64,000 bases of DNA from Neoceratodus forsteri. Lineage: Eukaryota; Chordata; Ceratodontiformes; Ceratodontidae. The notes under the pieces were generated by a model. It was not told the origin of the DNA. It saw only the letters and a list, made by a program, of their open reading frames with translations, and made no database searches. The stretch's first letter is position 1. Every line of letters begins with the position of its first letter. Shown in pieces: positions 9,698 to 19,777 of the stretch. Position numbers and translations under genes: made by a program. The DNA lies in the NCBI GenBank assembly GCA_016271365.2, contig CM028132.1:588325001-588389000 (forward strand), given 5' to 3'.

Positions 9698-10075
9698 TTC
9701 TGTATTAACAGGATAATTCATTTAAAAAAAAAAACATGGGCACACTGGGGTGGGTTCCCAGTGTGCCAGATGGGTCTGGGGGGGCATACATGATGCCGAC
9801 AGGGGGATTGGGCACCCCATCGACAGCGAAAGTGTCAGTGTACAGGGCAGACTAGTCTGATGCAGGATCCTGCATTGAAATGTTACCAATTCGATGCAGG
9901 ATTCTACATCGAAGAAAACAATGGGGACAGTTTTCTTTTTCCACAGGCTTTATAAATATGGGCACACTGGGGTAGGCTCTGGTGTGCTAGATGAGTCTGG
10001 GGGGCATACATGATGCTGACAGAGGGACTGGGCAACCCCATTGGCAGTGAAAGTGTCAGTGGATGGAGTAGACAA
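9698..10075 (+). repeat. Tandem pair of ~222-bp units
   Basis: Two direct copies share GGGCACACTGGGGT.GG, GGGGGGCATACATGATGC.GACAG and GCGAAAGTGTCAGTG-like blocks. A short inner palindromic pair, GATGCAGGATCCTGCAT and GATGCAGGATTCTACATCG, lies between them. Confidence 0.8.
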
Positions 10076-10082
10076 TTCATTT

Positions 10083-10690
10083 TCGAAAATGGCCATTAAT
10101 GTTATTTTTTATTGACAGTCCATATCTCGAAAACCACAAAACCCAGCTAAACAAAATTTGGCACATCATGAGGCAAACCCCCGGAGAGTATGCATGCCAG
10201 ATTCTGTTGAAATCTATTGAACAGTTCCAGAGTTATTAATGTTCAAACATTAAACAACTTGGTTTCATTTTTGCAAGCAGACTAATTTTCGCAAATGGTC
10301 CATTTTCGTGCTAAACACTTAACTTTTCCCATAGGAAATAATGGGAAATTTAAAACTTTAATAACTTTTGAATGGATTCATATTTTTTTCACCAAACCTT
10401 CAAAGGCTCATCTGTGACTCAAGGGCTTTCTACCTTGAAACTTTCAGCCCACAACATACAGCTGTTTCTGAGATCCAGGATGACAAAAAAAATGTCAAAA
10501 AGATCCAGATTTTCCTGTTTATTTAACACTTTATATCTCAGAAACCACTTGACAGATTCACACCAAATTTGGAAGGTCAAGAGACTCACCCTGAGAGATT
10601 ACACTTGCCAGATTTCATGCAAATCCGTCTGACAGTTCCAAAGTTATTAACCCTCAAAATTTGAACTTTAACATTGAAGTGCACTTTCAC
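10083..10690 (+). repeat. Degenerate tandem repeat, ~200-bp units
   Basis: About three diverged units share the order CATATCTC.(A/G)AAACCAC, CACCAAATTTGG-like, GCCAGATT(T)C(A/T)T and CAGTTCCA(A/G)AGTTATTAA. No coding potential is visible. Confidence 0.65.
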
Positions 10691-10693
10691 CGT

Positions 10694-10696
<3 letters not shown>

Positions 10697-10750
<54 letters not shown>
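10697..10750. repeat. (TG)n microsatellite
   Basis: A pure run of about 27 TG units. The 240 bases that follow, up to the L2-B tail, contain nothing recognised. Confidence 0.97.
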
Positions 10751-10751
<1 letters not shown>

Positions 10752-10989
10752 AGAGACCCTCTTTGCGGTAGTTGTATGCACTGTTGAAAGAACATCTGTT
10801 TCATGTCGCATTCCAGTACAGTGCCATGCCTGAGCACATCACCTTTCTGCTACTTTATGTGTAAGTAAGATCAACATTTGTTTATGTTCTGCACCACTGG
10901 TCTTCCTTGGTTGTGGGTGATGCTGGGTGCCCCAAAGTATTGTCAGTGACGCAGTTCATCATCATTATGTATCTTGTCTGACTGGAGGT

Positions 10990-13283
10990 CTTATTTATTT
11001 GTTTATTTAGACAGCAGTTTGGAAAACCTTTGAGCCATAGGCTCATTTACAAAGGTACCTTGTCACAGTAAGACAAACGAAAATACACAGTATAACAGTA
11101 TAACACAGTATAACAGTAACTTAAGACATAGATACAAACTAGCTGGCACAGGTAGGATTGATGCAAACAATACCAGAGTTATGTTGTCCTTAGCAGCTTA
11201 TTAGTTAGCTTTGTCATAAGTAGTATGGCTTTGACTAGTGGCAATTACGGCTTCGGGTGTTAACAAGGTGGTTCCGTAGGAAGTTTTGAAGCACGATATA
11301 GTTGGAGCTTCGTAGATGGAGGGGGGCAGTGTGTTGAACCAGGAGGGAGCCCTAAAGCTGAAGGCTCTTTGGCCGTGAGAGGTCCTAGCTCTAGGGATAA
11401 CAAGAGAGATTTTCCCAGAGGTCCGAGTATGAACTAGTGGGACAGAGCGGTGGATGGTGGTGGTCAATCCTGGTGGGGATAGCCCAAGGAGGGTCTTTTT
11501 TGTAAGGGTACAGGTCAGATATTTGAGGTGCTCATCAAGATCAAGTACCAGCGCTTTAGCGTACAGTAGACAGGTGTGTGTTAGCCTAGGTGCCCCAGTA
11601 ATTAACCTGCAGGCCTTATTCAGAGTAGTGCGAATTTTATGGAGTGCAGTCTGATCAGCAGCGCCATACACCGGCAGTCCATAGTCCACTAGGGACAGGA
11701 TAGAGGAGGTGACTGTGAGTCGAAGAGCCTCCAGGGAAGGCAGTGTTTATACCGATGTAAGATGCCCAATCGGATATTAGTGGCAGTGGCTAGGGCAGCC
11801 ATGTGTCCATGGAAGGAGAGGGAGGGGTCAAAATGGATCCCTAGGTATTTATAGGAGCAAACTTGTTCGAGTGGGAAAGAGGACCCAGAGTGAATGAGGA
11901 GTTTGAAGTTGCAGGACTTGTTTTGAGGATGAGTGAAGAACATGGTTTTTGGTTTTTTAAGATTTATCACCAATCTATGTTCCTTGAACCAGCCCTCGGC
12001 TCGTGAAGGACTTCTGCAGCAAGTCCTGGAGGGCATAGGGAACTGACTTGAGGCAAAGATGACTGCATCATCAGCGTGACAATAGAATGTTCCCTGAGCA
12101 AGAGCGGGAAGGGTGTTAAGGTAAAGGGAGATAGTAAGGGGCCCAGAATGGAGCCCTGGGGAACCCCAGAAAAGATGGGACAGATGTCTGAGTAGGTCCC
12201 ATTAATTTTTACACGCTGTGAGCGGTCAGACAGATAACTGGTGCACCAGGAGATAGGCCCAGCAGCAAAACCAGAGATACTAAGGGCATCAAGAAGGAGG
12301 GGGTGGGAGACAGTGTTGAAAGCTTTAGAGAGGTCAATGAAGACCGCACTAGCCAGAGAACCAGTGTCTAAGGAGGAGTGGAGAAAGTTGGAGAACTCTA
12401 GGAGGGCTGTGTTGGTACTGTGGCCCGCTCAGAAGCCATGCTGCTCAGGACATAGGACATAGTAGGTGGAGAGGTAGTCAGAGATGTGAGAGGCCACCAC
12501 TTTCCAAGGCCTTGGAGAGAGGAGAGAATGGAGATTGGCCGATAGTTTCAGCCACAGTCCTATCACCACATTTAAAGATAGGGTGACAGTGGCGGCTTTC
12601 CAGGCAGTTGGAACCTTCCCCAGACAAAGAGAGTGGTTGATGAGGCATGTGATCAGGGTAAGGACTGTGTCTAAGACCAGCCGTAGGATACACCGATCCA
12701 GAGTGTCACTGCCCGTACTATTACTCTTGAGGGCAGTGACAAGGTGCGGCCTAAGTTCTTGGGCAGAAACACGGCAGAGGACAAAATAAGGGTGAGAAAG
12801 ATTTACGGCAGGTGCTGGGGGAGGAGAGTCAAAAAAAATTTGTAGGGAGGATAGGGCTAAGGTCAGTGAATGAGGTGTTGAGGTGGTTGGCTATGAGGGC
12901 TGGGTCTGAGGAGATCACGCCATTAATGTTGATCTGGGTGGGTGGGGGGATTGTGCGCTCCCATTTAACTGTTTAATGTTATCCCAGAAGGTTCTGGGGT
13001 TCCCCCATGAGGCAGTGAGTGAGGACCGATAGTGCTCAGGCTTGGCCTTTCTGATGGCCCGAGTGTACTTGTTTCGGGTGGCAGCATATAACTGCCTGTC
13101 ACTGGGCCGGCCAGTTTCAATGGCATGGTGCCATAGGTTGTCCCTATGTTTGAGTTGGTGGATCAAAGTTGGGGTTACCCAGGGGGCATTCTGCCTTTTA
13201 GAACGGCGGGTCAACATTGGGGCAAAGATATCACAGGCATTATTAAAAGTTCGGGTAAAGAAGGTCCCATACAACAGGTTGTG
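10990..13283 (-). mobile_element. L2-type LINE copy B, 5' truncated
   Basis: On the minus strand the element runs from the endonuclease-RT linker at about 13.28 kb to a 3' end with AATAAACAAATAAATAAG at about 10.99 kb, preceded by the family-specific phrase GAGCCTATGGCTCAAAGG. The same 3' phrase occurs in copy E near 41.66-41.68 kb, so B and E belong to one subfamily. Confidence 0.9.
11201..13274 (-). pseudogene. L2-B ORF2 remnant (linker, RT, C-terminus)
   Basis: Read on the minus strand: a linker with FNNACDIFAP and FWDNIKQLNG (13274-12915); an RT with FIDLSKAFNTVSHPLLL (about 12330), GVPQGSILGPLL (about 12140) and an active-site region readable as HADDAVIF (about 12075); then KYLGIHFDPSLSFHGH (about 11830); and the C-terminal segment LDYGLPVYG, RLITGAPRLTHTC, and a terminal phrase SHGQRAFSFRAPSWFNTLP that is typical of L2-like LINEs. 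Stops and frameshifts near 12.0, 11.69 and 12.45 kb break it. The endonuclease is missing, as expected for a 5'-truncated retrotransposed copy. Confidence 0.9.
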
Positions 13284-13924
13284 ACATATGCCAATGTGTT
13301 GAACTGCAAAATGCAGTCTTTGCTAGACATATGTACTCATGGGGTAACTTCTGTGACTCTTCATGTGTGTGTTTATGTCGCCAATGTCTGCCAAGGACAC
13401 TTGCTGAAATTATTTTCCTAGCAGAGGAACAGTAAGTTGTAGGCGTTTAGTTTGTGTTTCTGGGGAGTACCAGGTACGTCAATGAATTCAACCTGACTGT
13501 GACACCCACCCTTGTTTTGCTCCCAGTTGACACTCAGAAACCACGTCCTACTTACTGTGCCTTTCCTGCTTTTCCATTCACCGACCTTGCCTTGGTGTCT
13601 ATGGCCCATCATTTACAACTAAATATATACGGACACGTTTATGTTCATTCCACTGAGGAAATGAGTCTATATGTGGCTCACTCAATGTGGTGGTTGGTTC
13701 AGAACACTTCCTGTTCCATGGTGTCAAGGCCACACCACCTTGAAGTAAATACTGCAGGACTGTCAAATCAGTGGCACTTTTTCCACTGTTTACATTCACC
13801 AATATAAATACTCACTATGTTACTTGTATTAATATGCACCTGGAATGCTGAAAACAAGCAGTGCTTCATGGTTTTTGTGTTACATATGTGTGTGTTGGGT
13901 AGAACTACATCTGCTTTCTACATC
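13284..13924. other. No recognisable feature
   Basis: I see no repeat or convincing exon. Short ORFs here have no recognisable product. Confidence 0.5.
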
Positions 13925-13939
13925 ATAAAAGCTTACTGT

Positions 13940-14440
13940 AGCCAGCCTGTTGGCGTAGTGGTTGGATTGCTGCTTGCGACGCCAGTGACCCGGGTTCGGG
14001 AATGGACCCGGGATGCTGGGGGGGCCGGTCAAGGGGAGAAAGCTAGAGCGTCCCAAGGACAGCTGTCCTTCTCCAGGGGGAGGGAGGGGTGTGTGACTGG
14101 TGCTTGATGGACCCCTGATGGAGGCCGGGGGTACCACAGCGACCGGCACCAGAATGACGCTCAAGTGGTGAGGTGGATGCTTGTGTCATTGCATGTACCC
14201 GCCTACAGGGGGGAACCAAGCAGCCAGCCACCTTAGATGAAGCCAGCCCTCAGTTTCAATCTGCCACCAGGACAGCCCCTTCAACCTATCCCATCGTCTG
14301 TGGCACCATGCCAAGTTGGTGCCACAACCTGGGGGGTATCAAAGAGGCGCATCTAATGTGGAGGTGAGAGCGAGGATCCGTGACCTGGCTGAGGTTCCGG
14401 GCAGCTGGCGGCTGCAAAAAGTGTAATAAATAAAAAATAA
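13940..14440 (+). mobile_element. tRNA-derived SINE, family 2, copy A
   Basis: The head has GGCGTAGTGGTTGGATTGCTG (A-box-like) and CCCGGGTTCGGGAAT (B-box-like). The body contains GTCC..GGACAGCT.TCC and the tail is AAATAAATAAA. The target-site duplication is a perfect 15-mer, ATAAAAGCTTACTGT, at 13925-13939 and 14441-14455. It lies just upstream of the P2RX7_C-like pseudoexon, probably within its former intron. Confidence 0.92.
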
Positions 14441-14513
14441 ATAAAAGCTTACTGTGGTGTCCTGGAAATTATTGTTACTAATGTGAAGTGTTATCCCTGT
14501 TTCATTTTTCTAG

Positions 14514-14753
14514 GTGCCAGTGTGGTCTGTGCAAGGCTATGCCAACACATAGAGAGTGCATATGCTGCTGTGAGGTGGACAGAGTTTTAGACAAGATAAA
14601 TGAAGATGATCAGGCCATCACAGATGGCCGTGTTCAGGACTGCATAATGTTGCATCCTGGGTTTCCTGATGTGTGCCACAGATAGTGGGTGTTGGAGATG
14701 GCGCTTGCTGAATTCCGCTAGTATCATGGCAGGAACAACTTTCCAATCCAGGA
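14514..14753 (+). pseudogene. P2X7 C-terminal (P2RX7_C) domain-like exon, decayed
   Basis: After a pyrimidine-rich tract and TTTTTCTAG, the sequence translates as a Cys-rich domain: CQCGLCKAMPTHRE, then ICCCEVDRVLDKI, then DCIMLHPGFPDVCH, then WVLEMALAEFR. This is the family pattern CxCGxC-MPT-E-CC-E, followed by C-I-HPGF-VC and WVL-A. It is known from the intracellular C-terminus of P2X7 and from many fish proteins of unknown function. The end is a good splice donor, GTAAGTAT from 14754. Two TAG codons interrupt the frame (before WVL and after AEFR), so the copy is dead unless these codons are edited or belong to an unusual splice form. I did not find the next exon (the family's YRQ...W segment). 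A SINE sits in the upstream intron. Only the domain is supported, not a full gene. Confidence 0.75.
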
Positions 14754-15715
14754 GTAAGTATCATTATGTTACTGTCACCTACTTCACATGAATGTGGTGG
14801 GGTGAGGTGCCACATAGTAGTGGCAGACAAGGTGCATCTTACTGCTATGCTTTGTGCACATCACTGAAGTGCCATAATCTAGATATACCTTAGTGGTGTC
14901 CACTGACTAGCTGCATAGTGTGTCAGCAGAAGCAATTATTAAAAATTCCATGTTGTTGCTGGACACAACCCAAGGTAAGGGTCTACTCTGCTTGCCTGAA
15001 AGGGAGACTGCAGAAGGCAGGCATCTTGGGTGCATTTCATTGCGTCATGTTCCAGGACACAGTGTATGTCATGCCAGTACTCTTATGGCAATGCTCCTTT
15101 TCCTGTCATCCTCCAGGATGGACTCACACTGTATGGCAGTGCATGGCTGTCTCTCCAGTACTATAAGTTGTTCTGCTGTATCGAACATTGGTGTTTTCAA
15201 CTTGGTATGGCCTCACTGCTTTCTCTAGCAGTTCTCTGTCCTGTCAATGCGAAAATATACACCGTGGATTCTTGACATTGCATATGGGTGATGGTACTAC
15301 TGTGATGCTTACTGGAGATGCTCACCATGGAAAGAGAGATTCAGACATGTCTCCATGAAAATAACTTCATGCTGCCCATGGGCCAGTACTACACATCAAA
15401 TGGCAGTGGACCACTGCTTCAATTATTAGACAGTACTCACTGTCTGACCTAGTTTAAGCACTGGTAACCACAATGTGAACATGCATCACATATTAAGGCA
15501 GTACAGCCAGAGCCACTGATGGGGGGGGCAGACAGCTGAGACAACTTTCCTGGGCTCAGTTTCTCAGAGGAGACCCCACATGCAGTAACGTAGGAAGGGC
15601 AGGGGATAGGAGGTGGGCCTGGTCCAAGTGGTGTATCCTGGGCCTGGAAATTTGTTTCAGCACCTCTCAGCATAGTGCTACACACAAAACTAAAAGTATC
15701 GAACCAATAGTAGCC
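14754..15715. other. No firm feature; expected downstream exon not found
   Basis: A CAG acceptor-like site at about 15115 precedes an open stretch, but its translation does not match the P2RX7_C continuation. No repeat was recognised. Confidence 0.4.
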
Positions 15716-15930
15716 TTACACGGACTCTTCCATAACATCATCATCTTGCTCATCACTGAACAAGGGCAGATATGATACATCTTTCTCATCATAGAACTCC
15801 TCTTCAGAGTCACACTCTGAATCAGATGATAGGAGTGATGTCAAAGTAAAATTCTTGACCTCACATACATTGGAAACCATTGATTCTGTTTGTGCATAGG
15901 CATCCACCATTTTCACTGACGGCAACACTC
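15716..15930 (-). CDS. Possible acidic terminal exon, unknown
   Basis: On the minus strand a strong acceptor (TTTTCTTTTTAG) ends at 15931 and is followed by an open frame of about 70 codons with a stop at 15716-15718. The product contains MVDAYAQTESMV and a long acidic run with SDSECDSEEEFYDE and DEQDDDVMEE. No domain is recognised. Upstream on the same strand (about 15990-16100) the text CHHPLFSVANVCN loosely recalls the HPGF-VC part of P2RX7_C, but without the Cys-rich MPT block. It may be a decayed second copy of the same gene family in opposite orientation, or an unrelated transposon exon. Not assigned. Confidence 0.3.
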
Positions 15931-16618
15931 CTAAAAAGAAAATGTGAGTATCGGTACAGTATGGGTTGACATATGGGAGCAAGGCAGCATGCACAATATA
16001 CTGTTCTGTTTTGTTACACACATTAGCCACACTGAAAAGGGGATGATGACACCAACAGCCAGCACAGTGACCAGCACCTGATGCAGCTATCCAGCCAGTT
16101 AACAGCTTCAAAACTCTCACTGCAGCGTCAGTTACAGACAACCAACAAATTCTTCGGCAGTACCACTGCTGACAAACACATCACTTGCAGTGACAGGAAA
16201 GACATAGCTATGTCAACATTGGCAGAACATCATACACAGTACGGTGCCTGCGGCATGCAGTCAATACTGTAACATGCAGTCACAGTACACCATAGCCAGT
16301 ACACATGACCAGTGTCACAGCACTCTACATACACATAACGTGCAGGAGGTATGCTATGCTGAGAGCAATAAATAACATCAGTAGATAAAAAGTCAGAAAA
16401 TCAGGTGCAGATAAGCCTTATATGTATGCTCCCTGCAGCAAGATATCCAGAACAGGGAAAACTCAGCACAAGGAGGTCACCTTATTGATATCAACTTTTA
16501 CAGCCGAGTGAATGCCATGCTAAGACTACACACAGACAAACTATTGATAGTACAATGCAGGATATAGCAAATCTGCCTAAGTAGCCAACACTGCCCTTTA
16601 GTTGTCAGACAAATGCAC
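15931..16618. other. No firm feature
   Basis: Apart from the faint similarity on the minus strand noted for the acidic exon, no feature is supported up to the gypsy target duplication. Confidence 0.4.
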
Positions 16619-16623
16619 AGCAG

Positions 16624-16826
16624 TGTTGTATTTGGTGGCCGAAAATAAGTACCTTAAACACATCAGGATCTTGGTAGAAAGAAAAACATATGCACCACAG
16701 AAATTTAGGCCTTCTCTATTTACTTCGATTCAGCTCAGATACAAGAGGAAAACTTATCGCAACACACACGCACACACAGGAAGACTCTGAGGACGTATAT
16801 TTCTTAAAGCTGCACTACACATAACA
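16624..16826 (-). repeat. 3' LTR of Ty3/gypsy element
   Basis: The 203-bp LTR shares with the 5' LTR the blocks ACCTTAAACACATCAGG, GGTAGAAAGAAAAACATATG and GCTGCACTACACATAACA. It has a short mixed CA stretch where the other LTR has a long one. A short purine-rich tract (AAGAGGGAT on the minus strand, 16827-16835) abuts it, where a polypurine tract is expected. Confidence 0.93.
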
Positions 16827-16999
16827 ATCCCTCTTGACTTAGCTAGAAAGTTCGTAAGTAAATAATTCAGAAAATAGTATGAAGCCATGAAAGTTATTAC
16901 TGCAATGTCCCTTTTAATTAGTCTAGGTCTTTAGACTATATCTCTACAAGTCCATTCTCTTTGGTGGTAGACGTCTTACACATCCTGACTGACGTAGTA

Positions 17000-17424
17000 G
17001 GACTGGAGGCTGTTACTCTGGAATCTGATTAGCATCAGCCATATCTTGTCGCAAATGCTGTGGTTCCACTATTTCTTTCTGTTCTTGTTCTGGAAGAAAT
17101 AATGCTGGATAACTACCCTGACTCTGGGTATCCCTTGTTTGTTCTGTCTCAATTCTAGTATGTAATTGGTCCACATGTTTTTTCACTCTCCTCTGGTTAG
17201 TCAGTCGAACAGTATAGACAACATTTCCTAACTTTTTCTACCACACCTTCTATCCATCTCTTTGGGCCTGCATACATCCTGACTCACACAAGATCATTGG
17301 GTTTGAATGATCTGGTCTTAGGAAGCATTTCAGTTACTGACTTATAGCCTAGAGGGTGAAGAAGGTCCCATTGAGTTTGAATCCGGTGTCCAAACAACAA
17401 TTCTGCAGGGGATATTCCCATGAC
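17000..17424 (-). pseudogene. Ty3/gypsy integrase C-terminus, beyond CR1 insertion
   Basis: The minus-strand frame opens with MGISPAELLFGHRIQ, then LHPLGYKSVTEMLP and FKPNDLV, with a stop before RMYAGPKRWIEGVV. This is the usual end of the integrase core and the start of its C-terminal domain. It joins in frame to the segment ending at 19049 once CR1 and one copy of ATGAC are removed: TTPHC on one side and VMGISPAELL on the other. The remaining stretch to the 3' LTR (16836-17000) has no readable motif. Confidence 0.9.
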
Positions 17425-18720
17425 TACGCAAAAGAAAGGGTCCTACAAGAGCTCGCTAAGCTCAAGGTGGACAAAGCAATGGGACCTGATGGCATACATC
17501 CCAGAGAACTTAAGGAGCTAAGGATGGAACTAGCAGAGCCACTAGCAGAACTGTTTAGTGAGTCTCTGAGCACAGGAGAGGTCCCAGAAGACTGGAGAAG
17601 GGCTCATGTGATCCCGCTCCACAAGAGTGGTAGCAGGGAGGAGGCAGGGAACTACAGACCAGTCAGTCTTATCTCAGTAGTGGGCAAGATTATGGAGACA
17701 CTCCTTAAGGAAAGGATAGTGCAACACCTGGAATCCGTAGGGGCACAGAATCCAAGACAGCATGGGTTTACAGAAGGAAGGTCCTGTCAAACTAATCTCA
17801 TAGATTTCTTTGACTGGGTAAGCAGAGTGGTGGACCAAGGGGGAGCAATTGATGTCACCTACCTTGACTTCAGCAAAGCTTTCGACACTGCTCCACATAG
17901 AAGATTGATAAATAAGCTGGGTAGTCTCGGGGTGGGTCAGAAGTTGGTCAACTGGGTGGCAAACTGGTTGACGGGCAGAAAATTGAGAGTGGTGATAAAT
18001 GGTATACAGTCAGAAGAGATACAAGGCACAAGTGGGGTACCTCAGGGATCAGTCCTGGGGCCAGTTCTCTTCAATATCTTCATTAGTGACATTGCAGATG
18101 GATTAGAGGGTAAGGCTTGTCTGTTTGCAGATGACACCAAGATCTGCAACAGAGTAGATGATCCAGATGGGGTGGTCAGAATGAGAAGAGATCTGGATAA
18201 ACTAGCAAAATGGTCAGAAGAGTGACAACTGGGATTTAATGCAAAGAAGTGCAAGATCATGCACATAGGGAACAGAAACCCTGAAGCCACCTATAGACTG
18301 GGAGGAAGTTGTTGACAGTACAAAGGAAGAAAGAGACTTGGGCATCATCATCATCGATGACCTGAAATCATCCAAGCAGACCCTAAAGCAGTAGGTAAAG
18401 CTAGGGGATGTTAGGGTGTATTAGTAGGGGTATCACAAGTCGTAAGAGGGAGGTAGTAATCCCTCTTTACAAGACACTGGTTAGGCCCCATCTGGAGTAC
18501 TATGTGTAGCACTGGAGGCCACACTTTCACAAGAACTTTAACCAAATTGAGGCAATCCAGAGAAGGGCAACCAAAATGGTGCAGGAACTGCATCAGAAGA
18601 CATATGAGGACAGATTAAAGGAGCTCAATATGTATACCCTTGAGCAAAGGAGGGAGAGAGGTGATATGATCAAAACATTCAAACACCTTAAGAGCATTAA
18701 CAAGGTGAAAGTCTAACTTG
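17425..18720 (+). pseudogene. CR1-A reverse transcriptase and C-terminal region
   Basis: The RT is unusually well preserved from 17430 to 18224: LAKLKVDKAMGPDGIHPREL, HVIPLHKSGSREEAGNYRPV, VTYLDFSKAFDTAPH, GTSGVPQGSVLGPVLFNI and the intact active-site box LFADDTKI (18121-18144). A TGA at 18223-18225 (probably a former TGG) ends the long frame, and the homology goes on with FNAKKCKIMHIG. After further frameshifts come the C-terminal CR1 phrases QRRATKMVQELHQKTYEDRL and LEQRRERGDMI (about 18555-18670). The apparent ORF start at 17356 lies in antisense gypsy sequence, so that reading frame is a chimera of the two elements. Confidence 0.93.
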
Positions 18721-19043
18721 TTTAAATATAAGAAAATAGCAGGACAAGAGGACACAGCATGAGATTAGAGGAGGCCGATTAAAGGGGATGTGAGAAATTA
18801 TTTTTCACAGAAAGGGTGGTGGATACATGAACGGTCTACCTCAGGAAGTGGTGGCTATGAATATAGCGAGGGCTTCAAACAGGCATGGGATAGGCATAAG
18901 GAGCAATACAGATGAGTATGAATAGATAGGCCACTGACAGAGCAAAGGCCGATGGCACACTTATAAGGTAGAAAAAGAAACGGGCAGACTGGATGGACCT
19001 TGCGGTCCTTATCTGCCATCAACTTCTATGCTTCTGTGATTCT
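17425..19043 (+). mobile_element. CR1 LINE copy A, 5' truncated, inside gypsy integrase
   Basis: The element begins within RT and ends in a CR1-type 3' tail, CTTCTATGCTTCTGTGATTCTATG. ATGAC occurs on both sides (17420-17424 and 19044-19048) and probably is the target duplication, although ATG also belongs to the tail repeat. Its orientation is opposite to the gypsy host. Confidence 0.93.
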
Positions 19044-19063
19044 ATGACACAATGTGGTGTTGT

Positions 19064-19777
19064 TCAATACATCGTAAGAAAGTCCAAAAGGGCTATTTGT
19101 ATTGCCATCGGTGTAGTATAATTAGCTTTGTCCATACTCTTTTTAACAGTCTGAACCAGGCGTTCCGCTTTGACATTTGAACTTGGATGGTAGGGAGGTG
19201 AGAAAATATGGTGGATACCACGTTGCAGACAAAATGTTTGGAATTCAACAGACGTGAACTGTGGTCCGTTATCTGAGACAATCACTTGCGGAAAATCATG
19301 GGAGGCAAAGATAGATTTCAACACTTTGATGGTATTCTCAGTAGTTGTCAAAGACATTTGATGAATTTCTGGCCATTTACTGTAAGCATCAGTTAAGAGT
19401 AACCACATGGAATTTAAATGAGGTCCTGCAAAATCAATATGCAACCTTTGCCAGGGTTTGTCAGGTCATTCCCAATGGTGAACTGGAGCTCTTGCCGGAT
19501 TTCTCATCAATACAGCACAATCTTCACATCTTTGTACAACCTGATATATGTCTCTGTCAATGGAAGGTCACCATACATGAAGTCCGGCCAGGGGTTTCAT
19601 TTTAGCAATGCCTGGATGACCCGCATACAAAAGAGTCAACACATTTGAATGATAACATTGGGGTACTATGACACGCAATCCCCACAGAAGACACCCCTCA
19701 GCAATGGACAACTGCTGTCTCTGTATAGTAGGGTTATAGTTCAGCTGAACAAGTAGTGCCTTGCGGCCAACCTTCAA
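19064..19777 (-). pseudogene. Ty3/gypsy integrase, zinc finger and catalytic core
   Basis: The HHCC region begins with LLYAGHPGIAKMK (about 19.62 kb), and its Cys pair lies near 19.52 kb beyond an in-frame stop. The catalytic core has HIDFAGP, TDAYSKWPEI, VSDNGPQF and HPSSNVKAERLVQTVK, giving the D, D and E positions (Asp in DFAG, Asp in SDNG, Glu in KAERLV). These inferred catalytic residues are present even though the surrounding frame is broken. The region ends at 19049, where a CR1 is inserted, and continues at 17424. Confidence 0.92.

Noticed and set aside
10586..10837. ORF with a Thr-His repeat
   Set aside because: It is a translation of the (TG)n microsatellite on the minus strand.
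17356..17424. Start of the long plus-strand ORF (ATG-like at 17356) as the CR1 start
   Set aside because: The first part is antisense gypsy integrase. CR1 similarity begins only at about 17430.
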